Below, one piece after another: positions 1 through 11,142 of a DNA stretch of 64,000 nt. The position numbers and the translations under genes are program-made. The DNA comes from Tridacna crocea (taxonomy: Eukaryota > Mollusca > Bivalvia > Cardiida > Cardiidae). The stretch is from contig OX031069.1 in NCBI GenBank assembly GCA_943736015.1, forward strand, positions 43,806,728-43,870,727, in the 5' to 3' direction. Below the pieces are notes generated by a model. That model saw only the letters and a program-made list of their open reading frames with translations, was not told where the DNA came from and did not search any database. The stretch's first letter is position 1. Each line of letters begins with the position of its first letter.

Positions 1-1300
1 TAAAGCTATATGCGTTCTATTTATCTGTATTACAGGAATGCTCGTGTTGTCGTGATGCCAGTACAAGACAAAGGGACATAACCTTAAGGTCCTGTTCTAT
101 AGACTCTCGGGAAGTAACCGGCCATTTTCTTACACGTACCATAGTCGAGCCAGCCACTTGTTCGTGTCTGGAATGTAGAAGTTAAAGGTGCTTGAAGTCG
201 AAAGTTATACTGTTCAAACGAAGACAGACTTAAAAGTTTCATTTTTTTGTGATAACAACAGATATTTGCATTAAATCTTATCGCCGTCTACTACATGGAT
301 TTGTTGGAGTGTCTATTAAATACAGGTGCATACATGTACATAACGATGTGCACCAAATAAATCCTTCACCAAATAGTCCCGAGTTTTAGTACACCCGATA
401 AAGAATGTAATTAAAAACCTTATGGGTAAACAAGAAAATGTTTGTTACCAGCAATTTCTTGTAAATTTTCCTTTAATGTTTAGATCTATTTCCCTTAGAC
501 TATAACTTTGCATGTTAAGTAAAATCTAATCTTTCGGCTTCAGAATTAATATTAATGTTTTCAATTTGAACGGGGCTTACTCAAGACCTCTTTCATACGA
601 TTTTTCATCATCTTGTAGAATTGGGCATTAGCACAGGATTGAAGGTGCAGTGGCGTTATTTTAGCGCATCACAACAATAACAACAACAACAACAACAAAT
701 TGAGGAAAAAATAGAAATAACTGATCTTCTATTGCAAGAATTTTATCAAATTAACAAGTGTTATCTTCATCCTTTAGGGTAAAAAGCCAACAAAAAATAT
801 CGGATCCGCAAATCCGCCTAGACTTCGTCTAAAATTGGCACTGGTAGGCACAATGATGGACTTTCTCAACGTCTCTGCCTGTGAACACTAAAGGCTTTAC
901 AGAACTTTGACCCTTTTTGATTACAAGTTTTTAGGCCTTTACATGTATCTTAAGAAAACTGTCGACTTCGCCCGGTTTTCACCTCTAGTGCGGTAGATGA
1001 CTATGAGGTTACATAACCTTTAAACTATAAAAACATAAAAAACCAAGAAGTTATGATACATAATTATGCTGTAAGTGCACAATGTTATGAGCAATAAAAA
1101 GAATGGTCATTGGAAAAGATAATACTTTTATCAAAATATTTATATATGAATAGTATATCATAAGACTAAACATTTTCATCACTTTGAGGCTAACCTAAAA
1201 GGAAAAATTGGATAAAAAATAGATAAGAAAAAAAATGGATAATGGCAAAAAAAGACAGGCTCTTCATTGCATATTTTTAGACTTTACACGAAATGTACAA
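1..1300. other. Intergenic DNA, no gene seen
   Basis: No open reading frame with coding character and no convincing exon was found on either strand. The only structure noted is a short (CAA)n microsatellite near 673-698. The stretch is AT-rich and resembles the intron background of the rest of the window. Confidence 0.6.
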
Positions 1301-1324
1301 ACAAAAACATCTCATCTCTAACAC

Positions 1325-1729
1325 TATTTCATACTTTCCAGTAGGATATCGAGAAATAGCAGTGAAAATATGCTTCGATCTTACACTGGTACCGATTTTC
1401 ACGTTCTTGTTGCCTAGGTAAATCGCGCGTGCCTCACAACCAGATGGGAAATATGACGTCATATACCTTATATTTCTCGCGCTTGACGTAATATTGTAAT
1501 GCGTTGCTATGCGGGAGGGGTACACCACAGGGAATAATGGAAAAGATCTGTACTGGATTTTGATAAAGCTCCTCCCAGAAAGGGTTAAAAGCATGAAATA
1601 AATAGAATTTTTTTTTTTTTCGGTGAAAAATCGAAATTTATTTCATCTCGTGAACACCATCGGTAATATTTTCACGAGTGGCTAAATTTCGATCTTTCAC
1701 CGAAAAAGACAAATATCCTCTATTTATAC
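1325..1729 (-). repeat. Family D dispersed repeat, copy 1
   Basis: Reverse-oriented copy of a roughly 450 bp repeat found seven times in the window. It has a region containing TATGACGTCATAT and CCTAGGTAAATCGC, then a hairpin arm with CACCATCGGTAATATT. The hairpin half is truncated compared with copy 2. No transposase or reverse transcriptase is encoded, so it is non-autonomous. Its superfamily is not recognised. Confidence 0.8.
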
Positions 1730-1900
1730 ACAGCTTCTCAGCCTTTTTCCATAATCGTGAGATGATGTATCTTAGTATCATAAGGCCAAACTTACTTCTT
1801 CTAAAGCTGCAACAATGGAACAATAACGACTTCAGTTTTCATCCCAAAACCAAGCAATCATAAATTGGCTAGCATGCATGAGAATGATGATGATGATGAT

Positions 1901-2363
1901 ATAGAAAATATTTGTTTTTTTCGGTGAAAGATCGAAATTTATTTCATCGAGTGAACACCATCGGTAATATTTTCACGAGTAGCGCAGCCACGAGTGATAA
2001 TATTACCGATGATGTTCACGAGATAGAATTAATTTCGATCTTTCAACGAAAAAAACAAATATTCTATTTATTTCATGCTTTTAACCCTTTCTGGGAGGAG
2101 CTTTATCAAAATCCAGTTCAGTTCTTTTCCGTTATTCCCCGTGGCGTACCCCTCCCGCATAGCAACGCATTACAATATGACGTCAAGCGCGAGAATGTAA
2201 GGTATATGACGTCATATTTCCCCTCTAGTTGCCAGGCACGCGCAATTTACCTAGGCAACAAGAACGTGAAAATCGGTATTTTCACTGGTGCTACCAGTGT
2301 AAGATCGAAAAATATTTTCACTGCTATTTCTCGATATCCTACCGGAAAGCATGAAATAAGATA
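1901..2363 (+). repeat. Family D dispersed repeat, copy 2
   Basis: Full-length copy. The first 150 bp form a palindrome whose arms read from TTCGGTGAAAGATCGAAA to its complement. The remaining 295 bp are bounded by inverted TTTATTTCATGCTTT and AAAGCATGAAATAA. The second part carries an open frame of about 95 codons that is also open, wholly or partly, in copies 1, 4, 5 and 7. Confidence 0.85.
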
Positions 2364-2403
2364 ATAATATTACCAAGCAAATGTAAGGTCTCATTTCCTG
2401 TGG

Positions 2404-2545
2404 TAACCAGCATTTTCTCCTTTTCCCACAGTGTGTTCTACCCTTCCCAGAACAAATTTCAAATTTTCAGTCACCTTTATTTTGTCGTCTGCAAATGCTT
2501 TCAATTTGGACCAGTCTAAAATTTTCTCGTGTGGTAAAGAGTTAA
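2404..2545 (+). mobile_element. Family A TTAA-MITE, 5'-truncated
   Basis: Right half only: the hairpin arm CAGCATTTTCTCC, the CTGCAAATGCTTTCAATT segment and the terminal GGTAAAGAG followed by TTAA. Confidence 0.8.
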
Positions 2546-2803
2546 ATCATGAAAACTATCAGGTCCTACAGAAAAATAAACAAAAGATTACATTTCTGAT
2601 AAACAATAAGGCGGTCATAGCTAGGGCTTGAGGCCATCTTGAAAAATAGCAGCCATCTTGGTTTTTTGAGGCGTACTTTTCATAAAATTTAGATAAAAGG
2701 CTTTGATTGTGCCAAATTTGGTGCTTATATCACAGTGTGAAAAAAATTCTGGTAATCTGCTCCACTTCTCGCTGTGATTGTCTCGAACCGAGGCTCGATA
2801 CAG

Positions 2804-3855
2804 TTTTATCACATAATTTTATTTCCAGTGTGATACACCCATTACGAATTTTCTTATCTTTTACACGTCTGATATCACAACTGTGTGACGTCTTTTATGA
2901 CATCATTTTGTATGTATTTCATAAAAGTAAATGGGTTTTATGGATGTTACGGCACGTGTATAGATCTATAAATTGATTGTTCTGATCTATAGTTTCTGAA
3001 ACATTGTTATGTGATGAAAAAAAAAAAAAACACTCTGACGTCCGTTGGCAAAGTTTGGGATAAAATTTCATACAACTTGTAACGAAAGAAATGTTGTTTA
3101 GCTCTTCAAAGGCTCGCTAAATAATACTTTTCCTTTAATGTTTTAATGAAATTCTATCTCAAACGCTACGTCATGTTAGAATTCATATATCTTTCGGGTT
3201 GACAAAAGCAATTTTCGACTCGGACTGAAAACGTGGCTAGAGTGAACCCATAGTTTTTCTTTGTCCCAAAGACCTACTTTTTGAGCGGAGAGTTTGAAGC
3301 CCGTCTGATGCACTATCAAGACAATCATTCTGATAAACTTTTATTCATCATGAATGCTTGATTGAATTTATGGCCTCTGAAGTGCGCACAAGGTTTTTCT
3401 TAGATTTGTCCCAGTTACCTACATGTAGTATATGTTGCATCACAGGCGTTCGTTTAATGACGAACTTCGCCTCCTACATACAGGATTTGATGAGTTGGCT
3501 TTTGAGATAATATTTTATTAAACGAGTCTAGGGGAATGGTTAGCCTATTACCGAGCCTTTGGCGAGCTTAATGACATTTTCCGTGACGAGTTTACTAAAA
3601 TCTTATCTCAAACGCCCACAAATGTCAGAATCCTTTTATCAGTTAACGATATTTCACAAAATACAGATCAGATGGTGCATAAAAAATCATAAATACACCC
3701 GCGGTTTTTACTATCAGACCCATTCAATGCTATGAAATGCGTACAAAATGACGTCAAAAATTACGTCATACAAATGTGATATCAAAAGTGTATAAGATAA
3801 GGATTTTCGTAATGGGTATATTACACTGAAAACAAAGGAAGGTTATGTGATAAAA
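2804..3855. mobile_element. Foldback element with long inverted arms
   Basis: The left end (TTTTATCACATAA, then TACACCCATTACGAA) reappears inverted at the right end (TTCGTAATGGGTATA, then TTATGTGATAAAA), with several hundred bases of imperfect inverted similarity between. No coding capacity is seen. Partial copies lie at 37,650-38,020 and 39,700-39,826, so this is a dispersed family. Confidence 0.75.
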
Positions 3856-3859
3856 TGTA

Positions 3860-4366
3860 ATATTACATTATAGATGTAGGCGAAGTTGGTCATAAAACGG
3901 GCGTCCGTGTATCGCCACTCTCTTGCATTCCGGATCATTCACATTTAAGAGTAACGAACGACAACTCTGCTCGGAGATTAGTGTATCGCATGTATATCGC
4001 ACCTGCTTTCATTCACACCTGCTTTCATGCAAAGAGAATTTCACTTAAAAAAAAAATGCCACATCATTATATTTATGCCGGGCATCTGTTTCGTGACACT
4101 AACTTAGTCATTTTACTTTCAATGCTATCCTATTTGATGATAGGATGCTTAATCATTTTTTTTTTTTTTTCAATTCGGATGAAAATAACAACAAGAAGAA
4201 TAGCATTAATTCATTTTTATGTGTCAAGTGTATCCTTTCGCGTGCAAGTAAGCCTCATACATGAGTGTACCATACAAGAAACTTATTTCAGATTTTGGTC
4301 TCCATACAGCCGTAGCGGGTAGTTCAGAGTTCCTGCAATACCATCTCAGCCACAAGAGACGCGAGT
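3860..4366. other. Unassigned intergenic stretch
   Basis: Nothing recognised. A 113-codon open frame at 3,981-4,322 has no domain, lies over homopolymer T and A runs, and looks like chance. Confidence 0.5.
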
Positions 4367-4370
4367 TAAC

Positions 4371-4793
4371 CCTTTCCGAAACGACAAAATTTTAGACTGG
4401 TCCAAATTGAAAGCCCTTGCAGACAACAAAATAAAAGTAACTCAGAAATTGAAAATTGTTTCCAGCAGGATGGAAAACATTGTGGGAAAAGGAGAAAATG
4501 CTGGTTACCAGCATTTTCTCCTTTTCCCACAATGTTTTCAAAAGGCTTCTTTCTCAGAGTCGTAAAAACCAGGGATTATTTGGTAAAGGGTTAAGTCATT
4601 ACCAAACGACGATATTTTAGGCTTGTCCAAATCGAAGGCATTTGGCGACGACAAAATAAAAGTGACTGAAAATTTGAAATTTGTTTTGCGAAGGGAATAT
4701 AACATTGGTTATCAGCATTTTCTCATTTTCCTTCAATGTTTTCTAAAGGCTTCTTTCTCAGGGTCGTCAAAATAGGGATTGTGTGGTAATGGT
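4371..4793 (-). mobile_element. Two adjacent family A TTAA-MITEs
   Basis: Copy one occupies 4,371-4,590 and copy two 4,595-4,793, both reversed. They share the TTAA at 4,591-4,594, and outer TTAAs lie at 4,367 and 4,794. Both carry the hairpin GGAGAAAATGCTGGT and the right-hand segment TTCTCAG(A/G)GTCGT. Confidence 0.88.
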
Positions 4794-4831
4794 TTAATAC
4801 GTGATATTTCCCGACTTGAAACTCACATGCT

Positions 4832-5069
4832 GGTGTAATGCAGAGAATTGACCCTCTCCTATTAAATGACCCATGGGTCATTTCTCTGCAAAGAGGAATG
4901 ACCCGGGTCATTGTTCTACGTAGAGAACCGTCTGTGGTCATTTCTCTACGTAGAATAATGACCCTGGGGTTATTTCTCTACGTAGAATAATGATCCGGGT
5001 CATTCCTCTTCGTGGAGAATTGACCCATGGGTCATTTTGCAGGGGAGGGTCATTTCTTTGCATTACACC
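4832..5069. repeat. Palindromic element built of GGGTCATT palindromes
   Basis: The outer ends are inverted (GGTGTAATGCA and TGCATTACACC). The interior is a string of self-complementary blocks, AATGACCCGGGTCATT-like and TCTACGTAGA, recurring about every 35 bp with small changes. No open frame is seen. Confidence 0.8.
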
Positions 5070-5098
5070 GGAAACATTGAACACGGCAATGTAACACA

Positions 5099-5100
<2 letters not shown>

Positions 5101-5131
<31 letters not shown>
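5101..5131. repeat. (CT)n microsatellite
   Basis: Uninterrupted run of CT dinucleotides, about 15 units. The following 490 bp (to 5,620) hold nothing recognisable. Confidence 0.95.
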
Positions 5132-5133
<2 letters not shown>

Positions 5134-5620
5134 GGTTGATATGTGAGCCTGTCGGCCTATCCCAACACCAATTTTAACCAACGTCTCTTGACTCAACTGG
5201 TCTAAACTGCTCTTTTGTTTTATTTACTAACCATTTTTTTCTCCCAATTTTCCTTATTAACAGTGTTGAAGTACATGTACTCATATCGTCAGTAAAGGGT
5301 CGATACATCTCAGACAGTAGCCTACTTCGCAAAGAAGAATATCTGGGCAGTACTAAGCCTTTTTATAAAATGTTCAACATTGGCCTTTACTTCACATGAA
5401 AAAAGGGGGAAAATCATACAAATCACGTTACACTAAACGAAATGAACCCGAATCGATGATGAGAAATGTGAGTGAATGCGTGATTCCGGCTTGAAATCTA
5501 TCTGGCTCTATTTGCAGGGTTTTTTTTGTTGTTGTTCGTTTCTTTTTCCACAGTGTGTATGGCTGGTTTACCTGCCATTGATTAAACATTTTTGAAGTTC
5601 GATTTGATCATAAAGATACT

Positions 5621-5978
5621 CATTATCTCCCGCTAGATGGCATTCTATAAATACTCATCTATCTAATATGGGCATCCTGGGTACAGAACCGAACCACTTT
5701 CCTACGCGACAACGGTTAGTTTGAATTTAAAACTAAAATAAAGGTTTATTCAATAAAACGCTACCTCGTGCAATTCACTCAGCTATGATCATCAGTTTAG
5801 AGAAATCTGGAGTTAAAACAGGTCTCATTTCTCCTCAAAGGTATTGATAAAAGCTAGTTTCAGTTGAATATATACTTTATAGATCGTAATATGACAGTCA
5901 GCCCGCTTTCGGGGCTAGTGATGCGTCATATAAGACAGTGGAATCTTCGAAGAATATGACATGCGCAGACAACGTAAA
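5621..5978 (+). repeat. Family G dispersed repeat, copy 1
   Basis: About 340 bp repeat, also found at 21,268-21,620 in the same orientation and 54,592-54,929 inverted. Shared blocks include GGGCATCCTGGGTACAGAACC, shortened here to GCATCCTGGGTACAG, then AGTTTAGAGAAATCTGG and a GCCCGC...GCGTCATAT segment. No coding capacity; class unknown. Confidence 0.8.
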
Positions 5979-6517
5979 GATACTAAGGCACAAGTAAACA
6001 GTTTGGTTCGAATTGGCCAGGTCAAAAATAGAAATAAGTGAGTAAGGTAGGTTTTTAATGCAATTTTGATAAGAAGAGTAGTTATTACACCCATGAATTG
6101 TGTTAGATTGAGGAAAAGAAGCATTTGTTTTGTATGTGAAACAGGGGGTCATGACCTTTCCTTCTTTGTTATATAGTTTTGACCCCAAATGCGAAAGTGA
6201 GGGGTCATGGAGCAGGTGGCTGTTTTTAGCGGAGAAAAACAAGGGTAGGGTCAGGGCACGAAAGATTTCGGAAAAACGGCATGGTAATGTGCTATTTTGG
6301 ATTTCATCCCCAGATTATGTGTTGTTTGGAGTTTCAATTCAGCTTGGAATTTTCAGTTTAGCTTCCTGGGTTTGGATTTTGTGAATTTTGGAATATAGGC
6401 TAAAATGGCAATTTTTTTCAGTTTTTTTCCGACCATGTCACTTGCTTATATTGATCATTGATATCAATATTTCACAAGCTGATTTATTGATAAAATCTAA
6501 AGAATTAGGATTGTGCT
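5979..6517. other. Unassigned intergenic stretch
   Basis: Short open frames occur on both strands (114 codons reversed, 84 forward), but they overlap each other and show no domain, signal peptide or splice context. Nothing else is recognised. Confidence 0.5.
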
Positions 6518-7091
6518 GTTGCATTCGGATGTCAGACACTTAGACCCCTGACCATTTAGACCCCTTAAAATTTGGGTGACAATTAGACCCCGTGAAAAAC
6601 GTCCATTTTTTCACTATATGTGGCCAAAACGTCCGTGGCCAAAACGTCCTGGCCAAAACGTCTTGGCCAAAACGTCCGTGGCCAAAACGTCCTACATTCG
6701 AGACACATAGACCCCTATTTTAGTGAGACACTTAGACCCCTATTTTCAAAAAGAAAATTCACATATTAATTGACTATGTATATTGATTGTATTACTTGTA
6801 AATCTTGTCTTGAAACATAAAATAAGTATTTTGACTTTTGAGACCATTATATTGATACAGAAATACAGTAGTTGATGAAATGATTTTGAATTACTAACAG
6901 TCAACGGAAAAATTAAACAGGCATCTCTATTTTTAGTTCTTTTCCTTGGTATGCTAAATGCTTTTGTTTTTCAAAATTCCACACAATGTTTGGTATTTTT
7001 AGTAAAATATGGGTATCAAACTTTTGTCTGGTAAGTTAAAGTAAATGTATGACTTTAGTACATAGATTAATTACCTTTATAAATTTGTATG

Positions 7092-7324
7092 AACCCTTTA
7101 CCACACAGTGCCGACTTTTGATGACCCTGAGGAAGAAGCCTTTTGAAAACATTGTGGGAAAATGCTGGTAACCAGCATTTTCTCCTTTTCCAACTATGTT
7201 TTCCCTCCTCTTCCATACAAATTTTGAATTTTCAGTCACAATTATTTTGACCTCTGCAAAATTTAATGCTTTCAATATATTTGAACCAGTGAGTCTAAAA
7301 TTTTGTCATTTATTATAGAGTTAA
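7092..7324 (+). mobile_element. Family A MITE inside the 2.27 kb element
   Basis: Carries GACCCTGAGGAAGAAGCC, the CTGGTAACCAG hairpin centre and a terminal TTAA at 7,321. The left hairpin arm has a short deletion. The 5' TTAA is degraded. Confidence 0.75.
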
Positions 7325-7861
7325 TGAGCTATAATAGTAAAGGTTGAGGCAGAAAGTGGTCAAGAATGGATATTTACAAAATTTACAATATGCATGCAGT
7401 TTCATTGCAAAGGGGTATACGAGAAATTTTATAAAGCTTCAATTAATAACTGACAGACTCAAACTGTTAAACACAACCAGTGACCACCATAAATCAATCA
7501 AATTCCTCCTTTCCCACTGTGTATTCCTCCTTTCCCACTGTGTTTTCAGTCTTCAAAAGACAGAACCAACAAATATAAGCCATACTTTATTTATTGTGTG
7601 CTAATTCTTTGGATTTAACAAAGTCAAAAGTTTCAGTGTCTGGTAAAGAGTTAAGGGATTTCTGAAAGGATGTTTCATGATCCAATTAACACCTTTGACT
7701 GGGGATAGATAAGATAAGGACAATAAATTAATACAAAGGGATATCCCTTTTTTCATCATTTGAATTTATGCCCTTAATATTTATCTATCCACCCTTCTTT
7801 CTTTCTATCTATATCTCTTTTCAATTCTTCAGTCATCATTAATAAATCAATCAATTTACAT

Positions 7862-8312
7862 TAATCCTTTATAGCACCATAAAATTTTGGAATTGTCCAT
7901 AATGAACGCATTTGCAGACAATAAGTTAAATGTGGTTAAAATGACACAATATGCCTCTAAAAGGGTTGAAAACATTGTGGGAAAAGGAGATAATGCTGGC
8001 TGCAAGCATTTTCTCCTTTTCTCATGTTTTCAAAAGCCCTCACCCTCAGGATCTTTTGGAGTCAGGATTATGTCATTAAAGGGTACAAGGAGAACTTCTC
8101 AGTCATGAAACAAAAAGAAAAGATTTTAAAATTGTACAACAGCTTTCAAATTTTAGATTTGTAAGTTGAAATTTTGTGAAGGGTAGAAAACATTGTGGTA
8201 AAAGGAGAAAATGCTTGTTACCAGCATTTTCTCCTTTTCCCACAATGTTTTGTAAAGGCTTCTTTCTCAGGGTCGTTAAAAGTAGGGATTGTGTGGTAAT
8301 GGGTTCAATCAT
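7862..8312 (-). mobile_element. Two degenerate family A MITEs
   Basis: Reverse copies at 7,862-8,084 and 8,150-8,312, recognised by the GTGGGAAAAGGAGA hairpin arms and the TCAGGGTCGTTAAAAG block. The terminal TTAAs are mostly lost. Confidence 0.7.
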
Positions 8313-8805
8313 AGTTAGAATAGGAGAAAATGCTCGTAAGCAGGATCTTCTCCTCTTCCCACAGTGCTGTCTAACTTTCCCAAATCAAATTTGTTATTTT
8401 TATATGATCTTTTTCATAAAGGTGTGAATGGGAAAATACAGGTAAATAAACAACAATAAAAAAATACAACAATATTTCATAAGAGTGTGGATTGGAAATA
8501 CAGGTAAACGAACAATTAAAAAAAACAGGTAACTGCAAGAACAATAAAAAAAAAAATACACCTAAATTTCATAAAGATGTGAATTGAAAAACAAATTCTT
8601 TTTTTTTTTTAATAGAGGTAAATTAAACAACAATGATTTAAAAAAGACCAAAAACAATCTATGTCCCAAAAATAAAAGTAGGGGTCTAAGTGTCTCCAAT
8701 TTTAAGGGGTCAAAATGTCTCAAAGGGGTCTCGTTGTCACCCAAAAATCAATATTTTAAGGGGTCTAAATGGTCAGGGGTCTAAGTGTCTCACTCCCGTT
8801 GCATT

Positions 8806-9397
8806 TAAGTGCTCCTTATAATTTCAGGCTGACTAAATACACCTTTGTTTGAGGAAGTTCAGGTCGGCATACCGCGGACCGAGACGAGTTTAGCCGACAA
8901 CCGTGTACTGCTACCTAAACGTCCCCTTACAGCGTGAAGCACCGGGCGTGCAAATTAGCCCGCAAAATAAACTTTGTGGAAGCGATCCGAGTCAAAAAGA
9001 CGTAAACAAGCGTCTGAGCAACAAATTATTTAGTTTTTAATGACTATTTAGCTTTTAGTTGAAGAAAGATTATTACCAAAGTATTGGTAAGATCTGCCGT
9101 TCTTTCTTTTTATACGCAGTGGTTCTTTTGATGTACAGGCTTGTCAGTTATAAGAAATATTGACAAACTTTCTTCTTTGGAAAAGGTAAATTGAAGTATT
9201 TTTCGTCCCAGGACTTTTTCGTACCCCGTCGTTTTCGCTTTTGGAATGGATTGCTCAGCTCAAACCTACGTTAGATAAAGTGTAAAAAATTATAATCAAT
9301 TCGTGGTTTCTTTATGCTTCTTCTAGTTTTTTTAATTCCATTAACATTGAAAAATTTGAGTGGATACCTTGGATTGGTGTAGATTTCTCGGGTGACA
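8806..9397. other. Unassigned intergenic stretch
   Basis: A slightly GC-richer block near 8,870-8,990 has no open frame or splice signal that I could support. Nothing recognised. Confidence 0.45.
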
Positions 9398-10166
9398 GAT
9401 GTTTCGGTAACAGACGAGTTCGGTAACATAGACTTAGAGAGTAAAACAATTGGATGTTTGGGTAACAAAGCAATTATATTGTGTTTTTGTTCTGTGATGT
9501 TCTTTACACCTAATGTCATAAGATTAATTATCACCTCAGTCCTCTGGTAACAGGTAATTGCTATTTTTAGTTGGATGAATTGTATGAGAGATCGATTTAT
9601 GGACGTTTCAGTAACAGACGAGTTCGCTAACATAGACTTATATAGTAATTTAATTGGATGTTTCGGTAACAAAGCAATTATATTGTGTTTTTGTTGAGTG
9701 ACGTTCTTTACACCTAATGTATGGCTTTGTTTTGTTCAAACCTTTTACTTTTGCACTTTTAAACAATTTATCCCTTGACACATGTAGATAGGTTCAAATC
9801 CTTTATTGTTTTCACTTTCCACCTTTTCTGCTTGATAGATAGGCAATCCACATGGCCAATACATACAGCATGGAGTGAGGTTCATAACAAAAAATTATTT
9901 ATAAAACATAGAGGAAATTACAAATTAAAGTTTTAAAAACGAAGGTTTGAATAAAATAAAGTCATGCGTTGGGTGTAAAGAACGTCATGATACATAAACA
10001 CTATATAATTGCTTTGTTACCGAAACATCCAATTGAATTACTATATAAGTCTATGTTACAGAACTTGTCTGTTACCTAAACATCCGTAAAGCGATCTCAC
10101 ATACTATTCATCCAACTAAAAATAGCAATTACCTGTTACCAGAGGACTGAGGTGATAATTAATCCA
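9398..10166. repeat. Inverted and tandem duplicated repeat
   Basis: A roughly 118 bp unit (GGTAACAGACGAGTTCG, then AACAAAGCAATTATATTG, then TTCTTTACACCTAATGT) occurs at 9,398-9,515 and 9,602-9,720. An inverted copy of about 200 bp, including GATTAATTATCACCTCAG, occupies 9,965-10,166. The whole is a large imperfect palindrome. Reversed open frames here are by-products of the repeat. Confidence 0.75.
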
Positions 10167-10238
10167 GTTTTTTTTTATGGGAATAAGGGTTAAACTTGTT
10201 AGAAAATATTTATGCAACAGACTAAATAAGCTTGTTAA

Positions 10239-10306
10239 GTCTTTACCACACAATCCTGACTTTTAACGACCCTGAGAAAGAAAGCCTTTTGTCGTTTGGT
10301 AAAGAG
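10239..10306 (+). mobile_element. Internally deleted family A MITE
   Basis: Only 68 bp between TTAA 10,235 and TTAA 10,307. The left end runs to AGAAAGCCTTTTG and then jumps straight to the right terminus TCGTTTGGTAAAGAG. The entire hairpin is missing but both ends are intact. Confidence 0.8.
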
Positions 10307-10310
10307 TTAA

Positions 10311-10681
10311 ATGTGCCTCAAATGATGGGTAGAAAACATTGTTGGAAAAGGACAAAATGCTGGTTACCAGAATTTCTCCTTTGCCCTCAGTGTTTTTAAA
10401 AGGCTCCCTCCTCTGGCCTCTGGGTCTTTTAAAGTTGGGATTGTTTGGTAAAGAGTTACAATGTTCACATTTTTTTTTTTTTGGAGGGGGGGGGGAAGAG
10501 GAGGGTGTTAAAACTCAGGATGAGGAAAAGTGAAAAATGCTTATTACCAGTATTTTCTCCATATCCCAAAATGTAATCTATGGGGATTTTAGAGAATACA
10601 TGCTCTTGAGCCTTCAATTGGTCATCTGCAAATGCCCTCAGTCTAGACAAATCTAAGATTTTGTTGTTTGGTCAAATGTTA
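10311..10681. mobile_element. Two degenerate family A MITEs
   Basis: A reversed copy (10,311-10,459, with hairpin arms AAAACATTGTTGGAAAAGGA) is followed by a forward copy (10,506-10,681) with GCAAATGCCCTCAGT and a terminal TTAA. A G-run lies between them. Confidence 0.65.
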
Positions 10682-10703
10682 ATGGCAGTAGTATTTTTTT
10701 TAA

Positions 10704-10930
10704 CCCTTTTTACTCCATAGATACTCATTTCTATGCATTGCTTTTAGGAGCCTTTGGAAAACATTGTGGCAAAAGGTGAAATTGCTCTTGACGAGTAATT
10801 TCACCTGTTGCCACAATGTTTTCTACACTATCAAAAGGTGGCATAATTATACACATAAGAAATGGCTTCATCCTTGCTTTTATTTAGGGTCAATTAGAGA
10901 TACTATAGAAATGCCTTATGGGCTAAAGGG
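10704..10930 (+). mobile_element. Family B TTAA-MITE upstream of calpain-7
   Basis: Full-length between TTAAs at 10,700 and 10,931. It begins CCCTTTTTACTCCATAG and ends GCTAAAGGG. The hairpin arms are AAAACATTGTGGCAAAAGG and their complement around GACGAG. It ends 73 bp before the calpain-7 start codon, so it may lie in the promoter or 5' UTR. Confidence 0.88.
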
Positions 10931-11007
10931 TTAAATGAAAATCTTTTGGCAGAACAGGGCACGAACAATAATTGCAGCCCAGTTTATGAAGGATAAAAAC
11001 TCAACAC

Positions 11008-11142
11008 ATGGCTTACCCAGGACCACCAGACTTCTCTGGGCCAGATCCAGCAGCTTTAGAGAAAGATGGAATGAATTTTGCCAAGAAAGCAGTGGAGAAG
11101 GATAGTGCTGGAGAGTATCCTGATGCTATATTCTACTATGTG
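11008..11142 (+). CDS. CAPN7: CAPN7 exon 1 (start codon)
   Basis: Residues 1-45, from MAYPGPPDF to DAIFYYV, the first helices of MIT domain 1. It ends in phase 0 before gtatga. An out-of-frame ATG at 10986 would open a short overlapping upstream frame if transcription starts before it. Confidence 0.92.

Larger units (their letters stand above)
6526..8798. mobile_element. 2.27 kb element with long terminal inverted repeats
   Basis: Both ends are inverted copies rich in AGACACTTAGACCCC and CCATTTAGACCCCTTAAAA. The element is flanked by TTGCATT on both sides (6,519-6,525 and 8,799-8,805), a 7-8 bp target duplication. Near the left end GGCCAAAACGTCC is repeated about six times. No transposase is encoded. 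Degenerate family A MITEs are inserted inside at 7,092-7,324, about 7,440-7,652, 7,862-8,084 and 8,150-8,312. The target length could fit hAT-, P- or Dada-like elements; the superfamily is unresolved. Confidence 0.8.

Noticed and set aside
5898..6242. 114-codon reverse frame
   Set aside because: No domain, a competing frame overlaps it and it partly lies in the family G repeat.
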